DNA of 64,000 nucleotides from Brevundimonas subvibrioides ATCC 15264 (GCF_000144605.1 NC_014375.1:186001-250000), one strand, 5' to 3'. Positions 54,922 through 64,000 are shown, numbered from the stretch's first letter. A program made the numbers and translations. Notes: generated by a model not told the origin, from the sequence alone.

Positions 54922-56530
54922 TCCCGAGCCGCAGGGTTCAACGGGATCGGAAGACGCCCCGCTCCGCCGTCGCCTGATCCGCTTCGGCGGATCGCGACTG
55001 GGCGGGCTGATCCTCGCGCTGAACCTGCTCAGCCTGCTGATCCTGTTCGGGGGTGCCTTGGCGCTCAACGAGTGGAACCGCGGCCTCGTGCAGGCGCGTC
55101 AGGAAAGCCTGATGGTCCAGGCCGAGTTGCTGTCCAATGTTCTGGGCCAGCTGGGCATCACCGAGGGCGAGCCCGAGCCCACCCTCGACCCCATTCAAGC
55201 CAGCCGCTGGCTCCGCGACAACTTCATTCCCACCGGCCAGCGCGCGCGGCTCTATGACAGTTTCGGGCTTCTGGTGTCCGACAGCTTCGCCGTGTCGGAC
55301 AAGATCCCCGGCGAACCGCTGCCGCCTGCCCGGCCCGCTGGATCGCCGGCGCCGGACACCGCCAACGTCGCGCAGGAACAGGCCGACCTGTCGCGCGCCA
55401 ACACCGCTCTGGGCGAGGAGATCGAGGCGGCGTTGGCGGGCGAGCCCCAAGCCACCGTGCGCCGGTCCGAGAACGGCGACCGGGTCGTGTCCGTGTCCCT
55501 GCCGGTGCGCCATGTGCAGCAGGTGCTGGGCGTGCTGACGCTGGAGGCCGGCGACGTCGACCAGATCCTGGGGGCCCAGCGCAAGGCCCTGGTTCCGTTC
55601 GCCCTCGTGGCGCTGGCCGTGAACCTCTTGGCCAGCCTGTTGCTGCATCTGTTCGTGGCGCGGCCGGTCATGCGCCTGTCGGCGGCGGCGGATCAGGTCC
55701 GGCTGCAGCGGGCCCGCGCCATCTCCCTGCCCGATCTGGAGGACCGTCGCGACGAGATCGGCGATCTGGCGCGGTCGCTGGAGTCGATGACCGAGACGCT
55801 GTCTGCCCGGATGGACGCGATCGAACGGTTCGCCGCCGATGTGGCGCACGAGATCAAGAACCCCCTGACCTCGATCCGGTCGGCGCTGGAGACGCTGGAT
55901 CTGGTGCGGGACAAGGACAAGCGAGACCGGCTGACCCTGGTTCTGCAGCAGGATGTGAAACGGCTGGACCGCCTCATCACCGACATCTCGAACGCTTCGC
56001 GTCTGGATGCCGAACTGTCGCGGGATCAGCCGCGTCCCGTCGACCTGAAGCCGCTGCTGAGCGATATCGTCGGGGTCTACGAAACGACGGCCAAGCCGGG
56101 CGAGGCCCCCGTGCTGCTGGATCTGGCGCTGGACGGTCCGGCCCGCGTCATGGGCCGGGACGGTCCCCTGGGTCAGGTCTTCCGCAATCTGATCGACAAC
56201 GCCCGCTCGTTCAGCCCGCCGGGCCGGGCGGTGCGCGTTTCCGTGAGTCGCGACGACGCCGATCCGGACCGCAGTCTGTCGATCCGCGTGGACGACGACG
56301 GCCCGGGCATCCCGCCGGAGAATCTGGAGACCGTCTTCCAGCGTTTCTATACCTCGCGTCCGCGCGGCACGGCGTTCGGGTCCAATTCGGGCCTCGGCCT
56401 GTCCATCGTGCGCCAGATCGTCGAGGCCCACGGCGGTCGCGTCGTCGCTTCCAATCGCACCGGCCCGGACGGAAGCATCGAAGGCGCGATGTTCGAGGTG
56501 ACCCTGCCTGCCGCCGGTCGCCGCGGGTGA
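54890..56530 (+). CDS. chvG: Sensor histidine kinase ChvG
   Basis: The 546-residue kinase has membrane helices at about 38-60 and 235-256, a periplasmic domain of about 175 residues between them, a HAMP-like region, and the dimerisation helix with His320 in [13 protein letters not shown]. The ATPase shows [16 protein letters not shown] and GLGLSIV. The ATG lies inside the end of chvI (32-base overlap) and its TGA overlaps the hprK GTG. ChvG senses acid and cell-wall stress in alphaproteobacteria. Confidence 0.94.
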   Translation: MASAIVTARADPEPQGSTGSEDAPLRRRLIRFGGSRLGGLILALNLLSLLILFGGALALNEWNRGLVQARQESLMVQAELLSNVLGQLGITEGEPEPTLDPIQASRWLRDNFIPTGQRARLYDSFGLLVSDSFAVSDKIPGEPLPPARPAGSPAPDTANVAQEQADLSRANTALGEEIEAALAGEPQATVRRSENGDRVVSVSLPVRHVQQVLGVLTLEAGDVDQILGAQRKALVPFALVALAVNLLASLLLHLFVARPVMRLSAAADQVRLQRARAISLPDLEDRRDEIGDLARSLESMTETLSARMDAIERFAADVAHEIKNPLTSIRSALETLDLVRDKDKRDRLTLVLQQDVKRLDRLITDISNASRLDAELSRDQPRPVDLKPLLSDIVGVYETTAKPGEAPVLLDLALDGPARVMGRDGPLGQVFRNLIDNARSFSPPGRAVRVSVSRDDADPDRSLSIRVDDDGPGIPPENLETVFQRFYTSRPRGTAFGSNSGLGLSIVRQIVEAHGGRVVASNRTGPDGSIEGAMFEVTLPAAGRRG

Positions 56531-56964
56531 CCGTAGAAGGGACGGCCCCGCCGATCCACGCGACGGCCGTGGCCGTGTTCGGTCACGGCGGCTGGCGCGG
56601 GGCCCTGCTGACGGGACCTTCGGGCGCGGGCAAGAGCGATCTGGCGCTCCGCCTGATGGCGCGGGGCTGGCGGCTGATCGGCGACGACTATGTCCACGCC
56701 TGGGCCTCGGGCGGTGCGCTGTTCGCCACCGCGGTCGAGGCCATCGCCGGGCGGATGGAGGCGCGTGGATTGGGTATCGTCCCGACCGCGTATCGGCCGG
56801 CGTCCCGGATCGTTCTGGTGGTGGATTGCGTGCAGGAGGCACCGGAGCGCCTGCCTGAGCCCCGGACGGCCTCCATCGCCGGGGTCTCCATCGCACGCGT
56901 CGCGCTGGACATCCGGCCGGCGTCGGCCGCCGAAACCCTCGCGCTGGCCATCAGGCGGCTTTGA
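56527..56964 (+). CDS. hprK: HPr kinase/phosphorylase, short alphaproteobacterial type
   Basis: The 145-residue protein is the catalytic core only, with P-loop GPSGAGKS (30-37), the LIGDDYV motif near 51-55 and a C-terminal helix. It lacks the N-terminal domain of Gram-positive HprK, as is normal in alphaproteobacteria. It phosphorylates HPr on serine. The GTG start overlaps the chvG TGA. Confidence 0.93.
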   Translation: MTVEGTAPPIHATAVAVFGHGGWRGALLTGPSGAGKSDLALRLMARGWRLIGDDYVHAWASGGALFATAVEAIAGRMEARGLGIVPTAYRPASRIVLVVDCVQEAPERLPEPRTASIAGVSIARVALDIRPASAAETLALAIRRL

Positions 56965-57073
56965 CCCGGGCCAGGATTCCTTTATCTAGGCCCGCTTGCG
57001 GGTCGGACCGGGGGGCACCGATGCAGTGTGAACGGGATGCTTCGCAGTTGAACGCCTTCAGGATGAGGTCGGC

Positions 57074-57478
57074 ATGATCGGCCTGGTGATCGTTACCCAC
57101 GGTGGACTGGCGTCGGAGTTCCTGTCCGCGATGGAGCACGTCGTCGGGCCCCAGCGGGGCGTCGCGGCCATCTGCATCGGGCCGGAAGACGACATGGAGC
57201 GCCGCCGGCGCGACATCGTCGATGCGGCCGCCGCCGTCGACGACGGCTCGGGCGTCATCCTGCTGACCGACATGTTCGGGGGCACGCCGTCGAATCTGGC
57301 GATCTCCGTCATGGAGCAGACCCATGCCGAGGTCATCGCCGGACTGAACCTGCCCATGCTGATCAAGCTGGCCAGCGTGCGGACCCGCGAAAGCCTGGAG
57401 ACCTGCGTGGCCCACGCGCAGGACGCGGGGCGCAAATACATCTCCGTGGCCTCCTGGGTCCTGGCGGGCGAGAAATAG
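57074..57478 (+). CDS. PTS EIIA component, mannose-family type (EIIA-Man)
   Basis: A 134-residue EIIA domain of the mannose family. The phosphorylated histidine is His9 in VIVTHGGLASE, and LLTDMFGGTPSN is the second hallmark. No EIIB/IIC transport subunits are nearby, so it belongs to a regulatory PTS that acts with HPr and HprK and may link carbon status to ChvGI. The gene follows hprK after 109 bases. Confidence 0.94.
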   Translation: MIGLVIVTHGGLASEFLSAMEHVVGPQRGVAAICIGPEDDMERRRRDIVDAAAAVDDGSGVILLTDMFGGTPSNLAISVMEQTHAEVIAGLNLPMLIKLASVRTRESLETCVAHAQDAGRKYISVASWVLAGEK

Positions 57479-57480
57479 CC

Positions 57481-57768
57481 GTGGGCCAGGCCGTCCCACC
57501 CGTGCGGGCCATCGCCGACATCTGCAACACGCGCGGCCTGCATGCGCGGGCCTCGGCCAAATTCGTCAAGCTGGCGTCCAGTTTCGAAGCCGAGATCCAG
57601 GTGACCCGCGACGGCACCACCGTCGACGCCCGCTCCATCATGGGCCTGCTGATGCTGGGAGCCGGCAACGGCTGCTCGATCGAGATCACCGCCGAAGGCC
57701 AGGACGCGGAAGCCGCCATCGAGGCCCTGTCCGACCTTGTGGCCCGGCGCTTCGACGAGGACGCCTGA
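57481..57768 (+). CDS. ptsH: Phosphocarrier protein HPr
   Basis: The 95-residue HPr has the active-site His21 in RGLHARASAKFV, and the regulatory serine Ser52 in DARSIMGLLML, the target of HprK. The start is a GTG two bases after the EIIA stop, so the two are co-translated. It passes phosphate from EI (not in this window) to EIIA. Confidence 0.95.
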   Translation: MGQAVPPVRAIADICNTRGLHARASAKFVKLASSFEAEIQVTRDGTTVDARSIMGLLMLGAGNGCSIEITAEGQDAEAAIEALSDLVARRFDEDA

Positions 57769-57780
57769 TCCTGAAGGGGG

Positions 57781-58746
57781 CTACCGCTCGACGCCCGGCA
57801 GGGCCTGTCTGGTGCCGATGTGGGCCTCTCCCCGTTCGGCGGCCAGCCTGACCTGACGATCCCGTTCGCGCGCCCCGGCCCGCTGCCCTTCGGTCATCGT
57901 GTCGTGGCAGCGATCGCAGCAGACGCCCTCGACGAACGCGAGCGATGCCCGTCCCGCCTCGCTGACCGGCATGCGGCAGCCCCGGCACAGGCTGTGGGTG
58001 CCCTGCGCCAGGTTGTGGCCGACCGCGACCCGCTCGTCGAAGACGAAGCATTCGCCCTGCCACAGGCTTTCGCCCTCCGGCACCGTCTCCAGATAGCGCA
58101 GGATCCCGCCCTGCAGGTGGTGCACGTCGGCGACCCCCTGCGCCTTCAGATAGGCCGTCGCCTTTTCGCAGCGGATGCCGCCGGTGCAGTACATGGCCAC
58201 CCTGGGCGGCCCCCTCTCGTCCCCGCCGGGTCGGTCGAGCATCGCGCGACCCTCACGCTCGAACCAGTCGGCGAACTCGCGAAAGGTGCGGGTCCGGGGC
58301 TGGATCGCGCCGGCGAAAGCCCCGACATCGGCCTCATAGTCGTTGCGCGTGTCGATCACGACGGTGTCCGGATCGGCGATCAGGGCGTTCCATTCTGCGG
58401 CCGCGACATAGGTTCCGGCATCTAGAACCGGATCGATCCCCGGCTGTCCCATCGTCACGATCTCGGACTTCACCCGGACCTTCAGGCGATGGAACGGCGG
58501 GGTCGCGGCGGTGCTGGTCTTGACCTCCAGATCGGCGAATCCCGGCACGGCGCGCAGTCCGGCCAGCACGCGTTCAATGGCGGGATCAGGACCGGCGATG
58601 GTGCCGTTCACGCCCTCGCGCGCCACCAGCAGGGTCCCAAGGACATCATCCCCGCAAAGAGCCTCGAGCCGGGTCCGCAGGGAGTCAGGATCGGAGACCG
58701 CCGCAAAGCGATAGACGGCGGCGACGCGGATGGGCGGTGTTGTCAT
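57781..58746 (-). CDS. trhO: tRNA uridine(34) hydroxylase TrhO (rhodanese-related)
   Basis: The 321-residue protein has the N-terminal acylphosphatase-like domain (about 1-105), a rhodanese domain with the active-site Cys in MYCTGGIRCEKA (about 190-200) and a C-terminal cysteine cluster (LCRGCRMP, VCCDRCHD) that may bind metal. TrhO hydroxylates U34 of certain tRNAs to ho5U in an O2-dependent reaction. It converges on ptsH with a 12-base gap and no terminator. Confidence 0.93.
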   Translation of the reverse strand: MTTPPIRVAAVYRFAAVSDPDSLRTRLEALCGDDVLGTLLVAREGVNGTIAGPDPAIERVLAGLRAVPGFADLEVKTSTAATPPFHRLKVRVKSEIVTMGQPGIDPVLDAGTYVAAAEWNALIADPDTVVIDTRNDYEADVGAFAGAIQPRTRTFREFADWFEREGRAMLDRPGGDERGPPRVAMYCTGGIRCEKATAYLKAQGVADVHHLQGGILRYLETVPEGESLWQGECFVFDERVAVGHNLAQGTHSLCRGCRMPVSEAGRASLAFVEGVCCDRCHDTMTEGQRAGARERDRQVRLAAERGEAHIGTRQALPGVER

Positions 58747-58794
58747 CGGAAACCTTACCTGTCCGTCCTACGAAGCGCGCGGCGCGAAGTAGGA

Positions 58795-58870
<76 letters not shown>

Positions 58871-58894
58871 GTTTCCGGGTTGAAGGCGAGGCGG

Positions 58895-58924
58895 GACATA
58901 GGCGGCGCGGCCGGGCAGTGTCAA
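58895..58924 (-). promoter_or_regulatory. Promoter of tRNA-Ala
   Basis: On the minus strand a perfect -35 TTGACA (58924-58919) is followed after 18 bases by TATGTC (58900-58895) as -10, about 25 bases before the 5' end of the mature tRNA. This is one of the best sigma-70-type promoters visible in the window. Confidence 0.75.
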
Positions 58925-59006
58925 CGGTCCCCCGCGCGACACCCATGTCCTTGGCGTTCGCGCCCGGGGCGGCTAGGACAGGCGCAACAAGGTTCAGGAG
59001 CATATC

Positions 59007-59339
59007 GTGGGTATCGGCACCGGCATCGCGGCTTTCATCTGTTTCATCGTCACGTCGCTGTTCCAGCTGCTGTGGCTGGCGATCGTGGTCTCGGCCATCC
59101 TGAGCTGGCTGTTCGCCTTCGACATCATCAACTATCGCAACCGGTTCGTGGCCCAGTTGGCCAACTTCCTGGATAGTGTGGTCACGCCGCTGCTGGCCCC
59201 GCTGCGCCGTTTCATCCCGCCGCTGGGCGGCATCGACATCACGCCGATCATCGCCCTGCTGATCATTTCGGGCGTGCAGCGTTACCTGCTGCCCCCGTTC
59301 TGCGGGGCCCTGGCGATGCTTCTGGGCGGCGGCGTCTAG
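59007..59339 (+). CDS. YggT family membrane protein
   Basis: A 110-residue protein with two hydrophobic segments (about 8-40, [23 protein letters not shown], and 72-100) and the family motif [24 protein letters not shown]. The start is a GTG with a CAGGAG ribosome-binding site. YggT proteins are linked to osmotic tolerance and cell division in various bacteria; the role here is inferred only. Confidence 0.92.
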   Translation: MGIGTGIAAFICFIVTSLFQLLWLAIVVSAILSWLFAFDIINYRNRFVAQLANFLDSVVTPLLAPLRRFIPPLGGIDITPIIALLIISGVQRYLLPPFCGALAMLLGGGV

Positions 59340-59451
59340 GCCCGGACCAGGGTCCGGCCATGCTGCACCGCACGATTCCAGCCTTGCGCCACGCGCCGAC
59401 CCTCTTAAGGTGCCCCCGACCGGGCGAAACGCCGCTGCCGACCACCGCTTC

Positions 59452-60333
59452 ATGACTTCCTCGATCAAAACAGTGGCCGTGATCGGCGCAGGCCAGATGG
59501 GGGCCGGGATCGCCCAGGCCGTCGCGCTGGGCGGCTATCGGGTCAGCCTGTTCGACGTCGACGCCACGCGCCTGCCCGTAGCGCTGGGCATGATCGGGGC
59601 CAGTCTGGCCCGACAGGTCGAGCGGGGCGGTCTGACCCAGGTCCAAGCCGATGCCGCCATGGCCGCCGTCGGGGGCGTGGCCACTCTGGCAGAGGCCGGC
59701 AAGGCCGATCTGGTGATCGAGGCGGCCGTCGAGGACGAGACCGTCAAGAAGGCGGTCTTCACCGACCTCGTCCCGCATCTGGGGCCTGACACCCTGCTGG
59801 CGTCCAACACCTCGTCGATCTCCATCACCCGCCTGGCCTCGGCCACGGACCGGCCCGACCGGTTCATCGGCCTGCACTTCATGAAGCCGGCGCCGGTGAT
59901 GAAGCTGGTCGAGATCATCCGCGGCATCGCCACATCGGCCGCCACCTACGACACGGCCGTCGCCTTCGCCGAAAGCCTGGGCAAGACGACCACCAACGCC
60001 GAGGATTTTCCCGCCTTCATCGTCAACCGCATCCTGGTTCCGATGATCAACGAGGCGATCTATGTGCTGTACGAAGGCGTCGGCAACGTCGCCTCGATCG
60101 ACAAGGCGCTGAAGCTGGGGGCCAACCACCCGATGGGCCCGCTGGCGCTGGCCGACTTCATGGGGCTGGACGTCGTCCTGGCCATCATGAACGTCCTGTA
60201 CGAGGGCCTGGCCGACAGCAAATACCGGCCTTGTCCCCTGCTGGTGAAATACGTCGAAGCCGGTTGGCTGGGGCGCAAGTCCGGCCGCGGCTTCTATGAC
60301 TATTCGGGCGACGTTCCCGTCCCGACCCGATGA
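59452..60333 (+). CDS. 3-hydroxybutyryl-CoA dehydrogenase
   Basis: A 293-residue dehydrogenase. The NAD-binding motif is VIGAGQMGAGIAQAVA, the catalytic His lies in GLHFMKPAPVMKLVEI, and the dimer domain contains NRILVPMINEAI, ANHPMGPLALAD and SGRGFYDYSG. It oxidises (S)-3-hydroxybutyryl-CoA in fatty-acid or polyhydroxybutyrate metabolism. The ATG at 59452 starts the Rossmann fold; its TGA overlaps the ATG of the next gene. Confidence 0.94.
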   Translation: MTSSIKTVAVIGAGQMGAGIAQAVALGGYRVSLFDVDATRLPVALGMIGASLARQVERGGLTQVQADAAMAAVGGVATLAEAGKADLVIEAAVEDETVKKAVFTDLVPHLGPDTLLASNTSSISITRLASATDRPDRFIGLHFMKPAPVMKLVEIIRGIATSAATYDTAVAFAESLGKTTTNAEDFPAFIVNRILVPMINEAIYVLYEGVGNVASIDKALKLGANHPMGPLALADFMGLDVVLAIMNVLYEGLADSKYRPCPLLVKYVEAGWLGRKSGRGFYDYSGDVPVPTR

Positions 60334-60902
60334 TGGGGCGGTTCGACACGCCGTCGCGCTTTCCCGGCCAGACGGCCGTGACCTGGCGGCGCACACGACC
60401 GGCCATCGCCCTGGCCATTCTGGCGGGCGTGCTATGGCCGCCCTTCATCCTGACCTTTCTGGTCTGGCCCCCCCAGAACTGGATTCCCGGGCGCGAGTTC
60501 GATTTCCGGCTGCTGGCCGTCCTGATCGGCCTGGTCGGCGTCCCCCTCGGCCTGTGGCTGATCGCGCGGGAGCGTCGCCGGACGGGTCGCCCCGCCACGC
60601 GTCTGGGCATCGTCTGGCGTTTCATGCTGTACGGCGGGCTGCTGGCCGCGTCTCTGCAGGTGGTGCTGGCCCTGACCATGATGGTTCTGGGCTGGTTCGG
60701 GTCGGCCAACCCGCTCGAGGCCGTCGGATCGACCGAGACCGTGCTCCTGATCTATGGCGTGGGCGGCCTCCCCGTCGCGATCCTGGTGGGGGTCAGCTAT
60801 GCCCTGTGGGCGGGGCTGTGCGCCGCCTACCTCGCCTTCATGCCCGCCCCGGAGAAGGTCCGCGACCGGCTGGGCGTCATGGGACAAATCCCGCGCGCCT
60901 GA
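60330..60902 (+). CDS. Polytopic membrane protein, unknown
   Basis: A 190-residue protein with four probable membrane helices (about 26-46, 60-76, 97-122 and 138-165) and no recognised motif. The start (ATGATG) overlaps the stop of the dehydrogenase gene by 4 bases, so it is co-translated with it. Composition matches its neighbours. Function unknown. Confidence 0.75.
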   Translation: MMGRFDTPSRFPGQTAVTWRRTRPAIALAILAGVLWPPFILTFLVWPPQNWIPGREFDFRLLAVLIGLVGVPLGLWLIARERRRTGRPATRLGIVWRFMLYGGLLAASLQVVLALTMMVLGWFGSANPLEAVGSTETVLLIYGVGGLPVAILVGVSYALWAGLCAAYLAFMPAPEKVRDRLGVMGQIPRA

Positions 60903-60989
60903 CCGCGCTACCGGCGCATTAAGCCGAATTCAGTTTACGACCCCGCGTCGCCCGGCAAAGCTGCGGTTTCATTTCGGGGGAACTGAACC

Positions 60990-62234
60990 ATGTCCATGCC
61001 AGCCGAGGCGCTGACCGCGCCGACGTCCGGAGGCCTCGCGCCCGTGACGCCGAAGGACCGCATCTTCCAACTCGACATGCTCCGCGGCTGGGCGATCCTG
61101 GGAATCCTGGCGGTCAATGCCATGGCCTTCGCCTGGCCCATCGCCCTTGAAATGGGACCCGTCGAGCTGCCGTGGATGGCCGAGCCGGCCAACCAGTGGG
61201 CTCACTGGATCGTGCAGGTCTTCTTCCAGGACAAGTTCCGGACCCTGTTCTCGATGCTGTTCGGGGTGTCGATCTTCCTGGTGGGCGGCGAACGCTCCGA
61301 CAGGGCGCGGGGCAGGCTGCTGCGCAGCCGCCTGTTCTGGCTGGCGATCTTCGGCCTGATCCACGGCCTGGCGCTGTGGTTCGGCGACATCCTGCTGCTG
61401 TATGCCTGGTCCGGCGTGTTCATGATGCTGTGCCGGTCGTGGACGCCCGGCAGGCTGTTGCTGGTCGGCGGGCTGATGACCGCCGTCTTCTGCCTCGTTC
61501 AGGCCGGCTTCGGCTACGCGACGGTCAACGCGGGCGGGGAGTTCGCCCGCCAGATGCAGGCCAACACCCCCAGGGTGACGCCGGCCGACATCCAGAGCAG
61601 CATCGACGCCTATCGCTCCGGCCTGGTCGGCGCCCTGACGCAGAACGTGGGCAGCTGGCTCACCCTGCAGCTCGCCAGCCTGATCATGATCGTCTGGCCC
61701 ACGCTGGGCCTGATGATGGTCGGCCTGGGCCTGTTCAAGACCGGCTTCCTGACCGGCCGGGCTCCGGCCTGGGTCTACGGGCTGATCCTGCTCGTCGGCG
61801 GCGGCATCCTGGCGGCCCTGGGCTGGCTGGAATGGCGCGAGATGATCGCCGGGCCGGGTGCCAACCCGACGAAAGGCCTGGACAAGGTGGCCGGATCCTT
61901 CGCGATCCTGATCACCCTGGCCTATGTCTCGATGCTGATCCTGCTGACCCGGTTCGGGGCCCGGAGCCTGACGGGCGTCCTGGCTCCGGTGGGTCGCATG
62001 GCCTTCACCAACTATCTGACCCAGACGCTGATCATGACCACGATCTTCTACATGCCGTGGGGGCCGCGCCTGTTCGGCTCGGTCGAGCCGGCCGGATTGT
62101 GGGGCATCGTCGCTGCGGTGTGGGTGGCACAGCTGATCTGGTCGCCGCTGTGGCTGTCGGCCTTCCAGATGGGGCCGCTGGAATGGGCCTGGCGATGCCT
62201 GACCTATGGCCGGCTGGTCCCGATCCGCAGATAG
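60990..62234 (+). CDS. DUF418 family membrane protein
   Basis: A 414-residue protein of about eight to ten membrane helices. It has the N-terminal RIFQLDMLRGWAILGILAVN, the FRTLFSMLFGVSIFLV segment and the C-terminal APVGRMAFTNYLTQTLIMT, typical of DUF418 (YeiB-like) proteins. These are related to acyltransferase-type membrane folds. The substrate is unknown. A GGGGGAA ribosome-binding site precedes the ATG. Confidence 0.9.
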   Translation: MSMPAEALTAPTSGGLAPVTPKDRIFQLDMLRGWAILGILAVNAMAFAWPIALEMGPVELPWMAEPANQWAHWIVQVFFQDKFRTLFSMLFGVSIFLVGGERSDRARGRLLRSRLFWLAIFGLIHGLALWFGDILLLYAWSGVFMMLCRSWTPGRLLLVGGLMTAVFCLVQAGFGYATVNAGGEFARQMQANTPRVTPADIQSSIDAYRSGLVGALTQNVGSWLTLQLASLIMIVWPTLGLMMVGLGLFKTGFLTGRAPAWVYGLILLVGGGILAALGWLEWREMIAGPGANPTKGLDKVAGSFAILITLAYVSMLILLTRFGARSLTGVLAPVGRMAFTNYLTQTLIMTTIFYMPWGPRLFGSVEPAGLWGIVAAVWVAQLIWSPLWLSAFQMGPLEWAWRCLTYGRLVPIRR

Positions 62235-62299
62235 GCGCGGGGCGGACTGCGGCCGCGCGACCCTCGACCCTCGGGCCTGCACCCTCTAGAAGCCCGGCC

Positions 62300-63799
62300 A
62301 TGACCGACGCCGCGCCGCCCCCTGCCCGCCCCGAAGCCCGAAGCCCCCGCGGGTTCGCCGACCGTCGCGGCCCGAGCCTGATCGCCGAACGGCGGATCGT
62401 CCAGCGCGTGTCCGAGGTCTACGAACGCTGGGGCTTCGAGCCGCTGGATACGGGCGCGTTCGAATATGCCGATGCCTTGGGCAAATTCCTGCCCGACGCC
62501 GACCGTCCGAACGAGGGCGTGTTCGCGCTCCAGGACGACGACGACCAGTGGATGGCGCTGCGCTACGACCTGACGGCCCCGCTGGCCCGGTTCGCGGCGC
62601 AGAACTGGGAGACGCTGCCCAAGCCATTCCGCCGCTACGCCTTCGGGCCGGTGTGGCGCAACGAGAAGCCCGGCCCGGGGCGCTTCCGGGAATTCACCCA
62701 GTGCGATGCCGACACCGTCGGCTCCGACCGTCCCGAGGCCGACGCCGAGATCATCGCCATGGCCTGCGAGGGCCTGCAGGCTGCCGGCCTTCAGCCGGGA
62801 CAGGCCGTCGTGCGCGTGTCGAACCGCAAGCTGTTCGACGGGCTGTTCGAGGCGGGCGGGGTCACCGATCCCGGTCAACGGCTGACGGCGCTGCGGGCCA
62901 TCGACAAGTTCGACCGGCTGGGCTGGCAGGGTGTCGCCGCCCTGCTCGGCGAGGGTCGGCTGGACGAGAGCGGCGACTACACCAAGGGGGCGAACCTGCC
63001 GCTCGGCGTGGCGGCCACGATCGAGGCCTTTCTCGGATCGGCGGGAGACGGCGACCGTACGCGAGCCGAGACGCTGGACGCCATCGCCCGCTCGGGCGGC
63101 CTGGGCGCGGCCGGCGAGGCGGCGCTGGAGGAACTGGCCGGGATCGACCGGGCCCTCGGCGCCATGCGGGTCGGGCAGGACGCGGTCCGCTTCGATCCGA
63201 CGATCGTCCGGGGACTGGAATACTATACCGGCGCGGTGTTCGAGGCCGAGCTGCTGCTGGACACCACCGATGACAAGGGGCGGCCGGTCCGGTTCGGCTC
63301 CATCGGCGGCGGCGGCCGGTACGACGATCTCGTGGCGCGCTTCACCGGCGAGTCGACGCCGGCCACCGGCTTTTCGTTCGGCGTCTCGCGACTGGCCTCC
63401 GCGCTGCGGGCGGCCGGGCGGACGGACGGCGCCGCGCGGGGTCCGGTGGTGGTCATCGTTTTCGGCCAGGACGACATGCAGGCCTATCTCGACGCCGTGT
63501 CCGAGCTCCGCAACGCCGGGATCGCGGCCGAACTGTATCTGGGCCGGGCGGGCATGAAGGCCCAGATGAAATACGCCGACCGGCGGGGCGCACCGGCCGC
63601 CATCATGCTGGGCGGCGACGAGATCGCCGCAGGCCAGGTCACGATCAAGGATCTGGACGCCGGTCGCCAGCTGGCCGCGGGCGTCACCGACAACGAGGCG
63701 TGGAAGAGCGAACGGCCGGGCCAGATGAAGGTGGCCAGAAACGAACTGGTGACAACGGTTCGCAGCATTATCGACGCTTCGTCGAGAATGCCCGCCTGA
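62300..63799 (+). CDS. hisS: Histidyl-tRNA synthetase
   Basis: The 499-residue class II synthetase has motif 2 (FGPVWRNEKPGPGRFREFTQCDAD), the histidine-specific GLEYYTGAVFE and the GFSFGVSRL motif 3 region, with the anticodon-binding domain at the C-terminus (about 390-490). It belongs to the alphaproteobacterial group that, in Caulobacter and relatives, is known to recognise tRNA-His lacking the extra G-1. The ATG at 62300 is chosen because upstream sequence is not conserved. Confidence 0.93.
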   Translation: MTDAAPPPARPEARSPRGFADRRGPSLIAERRIVQRVSEVYERWGFEPLDTGAFEYADALGKFLPDADRPNEGVFALQDDDDQWMALRYDLTAPLARFAAQNWETLPKPFRRYAFGPVWRNEKPGPGRFREFTQCDADTVGSDRPEADAEIIAMACEGLQAAGLQPGQAVVRVSNRKLFDGLFEAGGVTDPGQRLTALRAIDKFDRLGWQGVAALLGEGRLDESGDYTKGANLPLGVAATIEAFLGSAGDGDRTRAETLDAIARSGGLGAAGEAALEELAGIDRALGAMRVGQDAVRFDPTIVRGLEYYTGAVFEAELLLDTTDDKGRPVRFGSIGGGGRYDDLVARFTGESTPATGFSFGVSRLASALRAAGRTDGAARGPVVVIVFGQDDMQAYLDAVSELRNAGIAAELYLGRAGMKAQMKYADRRGAPAAIMLGGDEIAAGQVTIKDLDAGRQLAAGVTDNEAWKSERPGQMKVARNELVTTVRSIIDASSRMPA

Positions 63800-63808
63800 A
63801 GTTGTGAC

Positions 63809-63821
63809 TTATCGTCGATAA
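63809..63821. promoter_or_regulatory. Short palindrome after hisS
   Basis: TTATCG-T-CGATAA is a perfect 6-bp inverted repeat around one base, followed by CTGATAATT. It lies 10 bases after the hisS stop and about 35 bases before a promoter-like pair, so it could be an operator, or simply an AT-rich spacer. Confidence 0.35.
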
Positions 63822-63855
63822 CTGATAATTCGCCCCAAAAAGGCGTGCGGTTTGA

Positions 63856-63884
63856 TTGACTTGATCCCGGCCGATCGGTCATCT
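63856..63884 (+). promoter_or_regulatory. Promoter candidate at the window end
   Basis: TTGACT (63856-63861) and TCATCT (63879-63884) are separated by 17 bases, suggesting a sigma-70-type promoter reading rightward. Confidence 0.45.
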
Positions 63885-63889
63885 GGTCT

Positions 63890-64000
63890 CACTCGAACGG
63901 CGCGGCGCTGCAAGGCGCAGCCGCTGGACGAAGGCGTTTCGGGGAGGAAACGTCCGCTCCACAGAGAGCGAGAAAGCCCGCTGCGATGTATCCCCCGCAG
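63890..64000 (+). other. Hairpin-rich region, possible RNA gene or leader, cut by the window edge
   Basis: Several stems follow the promoter-like pair: GCGG/CCGC with CTGC/GCAG (63904-63926), a GGAC-GTTTC/GAAAC-GTCC stem (63926-63957), GCTC/GAGC (63957-63970) and CTGCG/CGCAG (63981-64000). The run GAGGAAACGTCCGCTCCAC recalls, but does not match, the first conserved region of RNase P RNA (GAGGAAAGTCCGGGCTCCAC). No reading frame is visible. The true identity needs the sequence beyond 64000. Confidence 0.35.

Noticed and set aside
63930..64000. RNase P RNA (rnpB)
   Set aside because: GAGGAAACGTCC has an extra C in the conserved core and the following bases do not match GGGCTCCAC; the window ends before the rest could be judged.

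Overview
The window is about 64 kb of GC-rich chromosome from an alphaproteobacterium, most likely Caulobacteraceae and probably Brevundimonas or a close relative. The evidence is the protein set: ChvG-ChvI-HprK-EIIA-HPr, a Fur / RimI / TsaB block, PhoH-YbeY-Lnt behind MiaB, a fused CoaBC, an alphaproteobacterial HisRS, and many small lipoproteins and Tat-like secreted proteins. Codon use is strongly GC-biased, GTG and TTG starts are frequent, and many neighbours overlap by 1 to 11 bases. The species call is inference; no rRNA is present.

Layout. 1-4.5 kb: a dienelactone hydrolase, hrcA-grpE on the minus strand, rph on the plus strand, a lipoprotein and a small membrane-anchored protein. 4.5-16.6 kb: one long minus-strand information-processing block, rimP-nusA-ylxR-infB-(two extra genes)-rbfA-truB-rpsO-pnp, with a terminator-like hairpin at its head and GC-rich palindromic repeats in two spacers. 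16.8-27.1 kb: dut and coaBC, a lipoprotein behind a palindromic operator, an XRE regulator, then lnt-ybeY-phoH-miaB and fur / rimI-tsaB. 27.2-33.3 kb: a signalling cluster with a receiver protein, a 1138-residue hybrid kinase that also carries Hpt and EAL domains, a second receiver protein, a TadG-like pilus or adhesion protein and a small membrane protein.

33.4-40.6 kb is accessory in character: an orphan ABC ATPase, a zf-CHCC protein, a 220-bp MITE-like inverted repeat, an FMN reductase, a flavoprotein, a LexA-box-like site before two tiny genes (one a zinc ribbon with two decayed copies nearby), an orphan phage/GTA terminase carrying a palindromic repeat inside its reading frame, and an SRAP protein. 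40.5-44.5 kb is clearly foreign in composition. It encodes one 1293-residue protein with an Mrr-like nuclease domain, a NACHT NTPase and a long helical C-terminus. This is a candidate single-gene anti-phage system inserted directly behind polA and the most interesting object in the window.

44.5-64 kb returns to core genes: polA, an alcohol dehydrogenase, gloA, a CASTOR/POLLUX-type channel, chvI-chvG-hprK-EIIA-HPr (envelope stress sensing joined to a regulatory PTS), trhO, tRNA-Ala(CGC) with a clear promoter, yggT, 3-hydroxybutyryl-CoA dehydrogenase, a DUF418 protein and hisS. The window ends inside a promoter-plus-hairpin region that may be an RNA gene or a leader.
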